Source of the DNA: Salsipaludibacter sp038233055
GTDB lineage: Bacteria; Actinomycetota; Nitriliruptoria; Nitriliruptorales; Nitriliruptoraceae
Assembly (NCBI GenBank): GCA_038233055.1
Contig: JBBSMS010000176.1
Coordinates: 1-6,267 of the forward strand
Reading direction: 5' to 3'
Length of the DNA stretch: 6,267 nt
In this document: positions 6,041-6,267 of the stretch, one piece after another
Position numbering within the stretch: position 1 is the stretch's first letter
How the letters are laid out: every line of letters begins with the position of its first letter
The notes under the pieces: generated by a model
Told to the model about the DNA's origin: nothing
Seen by the model: the letters and a program-made list of their open reading frames with translations, nothing else
The model's database searches: none
Translations under genes and position numbers: made by a program

Positions 6041-6267
6041 GCCAGACCCAGTCCGACGCTTCGTCAACGGACCCGACGGAAGGTCAATCCTCGAAGACGA
6101 CCCAGGACGGCGAGGAAGGAAAGGGGAGTGCCGGCAGGCAGGAGCAATGGACGGCCGGTCGGGTCGCGAGCTTCGTCGCGCTGGCCGTCGGGGCGATCGT
6201 GTTCCTGTTCCCGTTCTGGTACATGGTGATCGGGTCACTGCAGGGCCAACCTGACACGTCCATCGCC
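6037..6267 (+). CDS. ABC sugar importer permease, MalG/UgpE type (3' truncated by window end)
   Basis: The first 77 residues of the second permease subunit. It starts at the ATG of an ATGA overlap with the preceding stop, with GGAGGA at 6025-6030 six nt upstream. Residues 42-64 form the first membrane segment, ending in the motif FLFPFWYMVIGSL (56-68), which is characteristic of MalG-type subunits ('P..W....S.'). The leader before it (residues 1-41) is long and very polar, rich in Ser, Thr, Gln, Asp and Glu (for example DASSTDPTEGQSSK, 7-20), longer than the short leader usual in this subunit. No later ATG precedes the membrane segment. The EAA loop would lie beyond the window. No ATPase gene is seen; actinobacterial sugar importers often use a shared MsiK-type ATPase encoded elsewhere. 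Confidence 0.88.
   Translation, partial: MSQTQSDASSTDPTEGQSSKTTQDGEEGKGSAGRQEQWTAGRVASFVALAVGAIVFLFPFWYMVIGSLQGQPDTSIA

Noticed and set aside
4943..6238. 431-codon open frame antisense to the permease genes
   Set aside because: Low-complexity Arg/Gly/His/Gln composition and no family pattern; a shadow of the permease codons on the other strand.
1..6267. CRISPR arrays, tRNA or rRNA genes, insertion sequences or phage attachment sites
   Set aside because: No spaced repeats, cloverleaf-like segments, transposase motifs or terminal repeats were seen. The only repeats are short tandem or promoter-linked ones listed as features.

Overview
The window is GC-rich DNA with G/C-ending codons and long meaningless antisense reading frames. 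The protein families (HxlR/SCP2-type regulator, LacI regulator, CUT1-type sugar importer with a lipoprotein binding protein) fit a member of the Actinomycetota. The genus cannot be fixed from the sequence.

Layout. Positions 1-246 hold the 3' end of an unrelated regulator gene on the plus strand. Its stop codon lies in a two-tier hairpin (241-268), followed by a short convergent gap. Positions 387-2522 (minus strand) encode a 711-residue secreted protein. It has a signal peptide, an (alpha/alpha)6 'six-hairpin' glycosidase-like region and two C-terminal beta-rich regions, the first resembling a carbohydrate-binding module. Positions 2523-2619 form a compact divergent control region. On the plus strand follow a LacI-family regulator (2620-3678), a family 1 extracellular sugar-binding lipoprotein (3759-5108), a MalF-type permease (5111-6040) and the start of a MalG-type permease (6037 to the window end).

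How it works together (inference). The secreted enzyme would release or trim a glycan outside the cell. The lipoprotein would capture the product and the two permeases would import it, powered by an ATPase not encoded in this window. The LacI protein would repress both sides of the divergent region. A 14-bp CG-centred operator exactly overlaps the -35/-10 spacer of the enzyme promoter and covers the -10 of the facing regulator promoter. The three transporter genes are tightly spaced (2-nt gap, then a 4-nt ATGA overlap). The binding-protein gene lies 80 nt behind the regulator with no clear promoter of its own, so the operon probably begins at the regulator.

Nothing here looks like a wholly new system. 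The parts most worth attention are the unassigned secreted enzyme and the nested symmetry of the divergent promoter.
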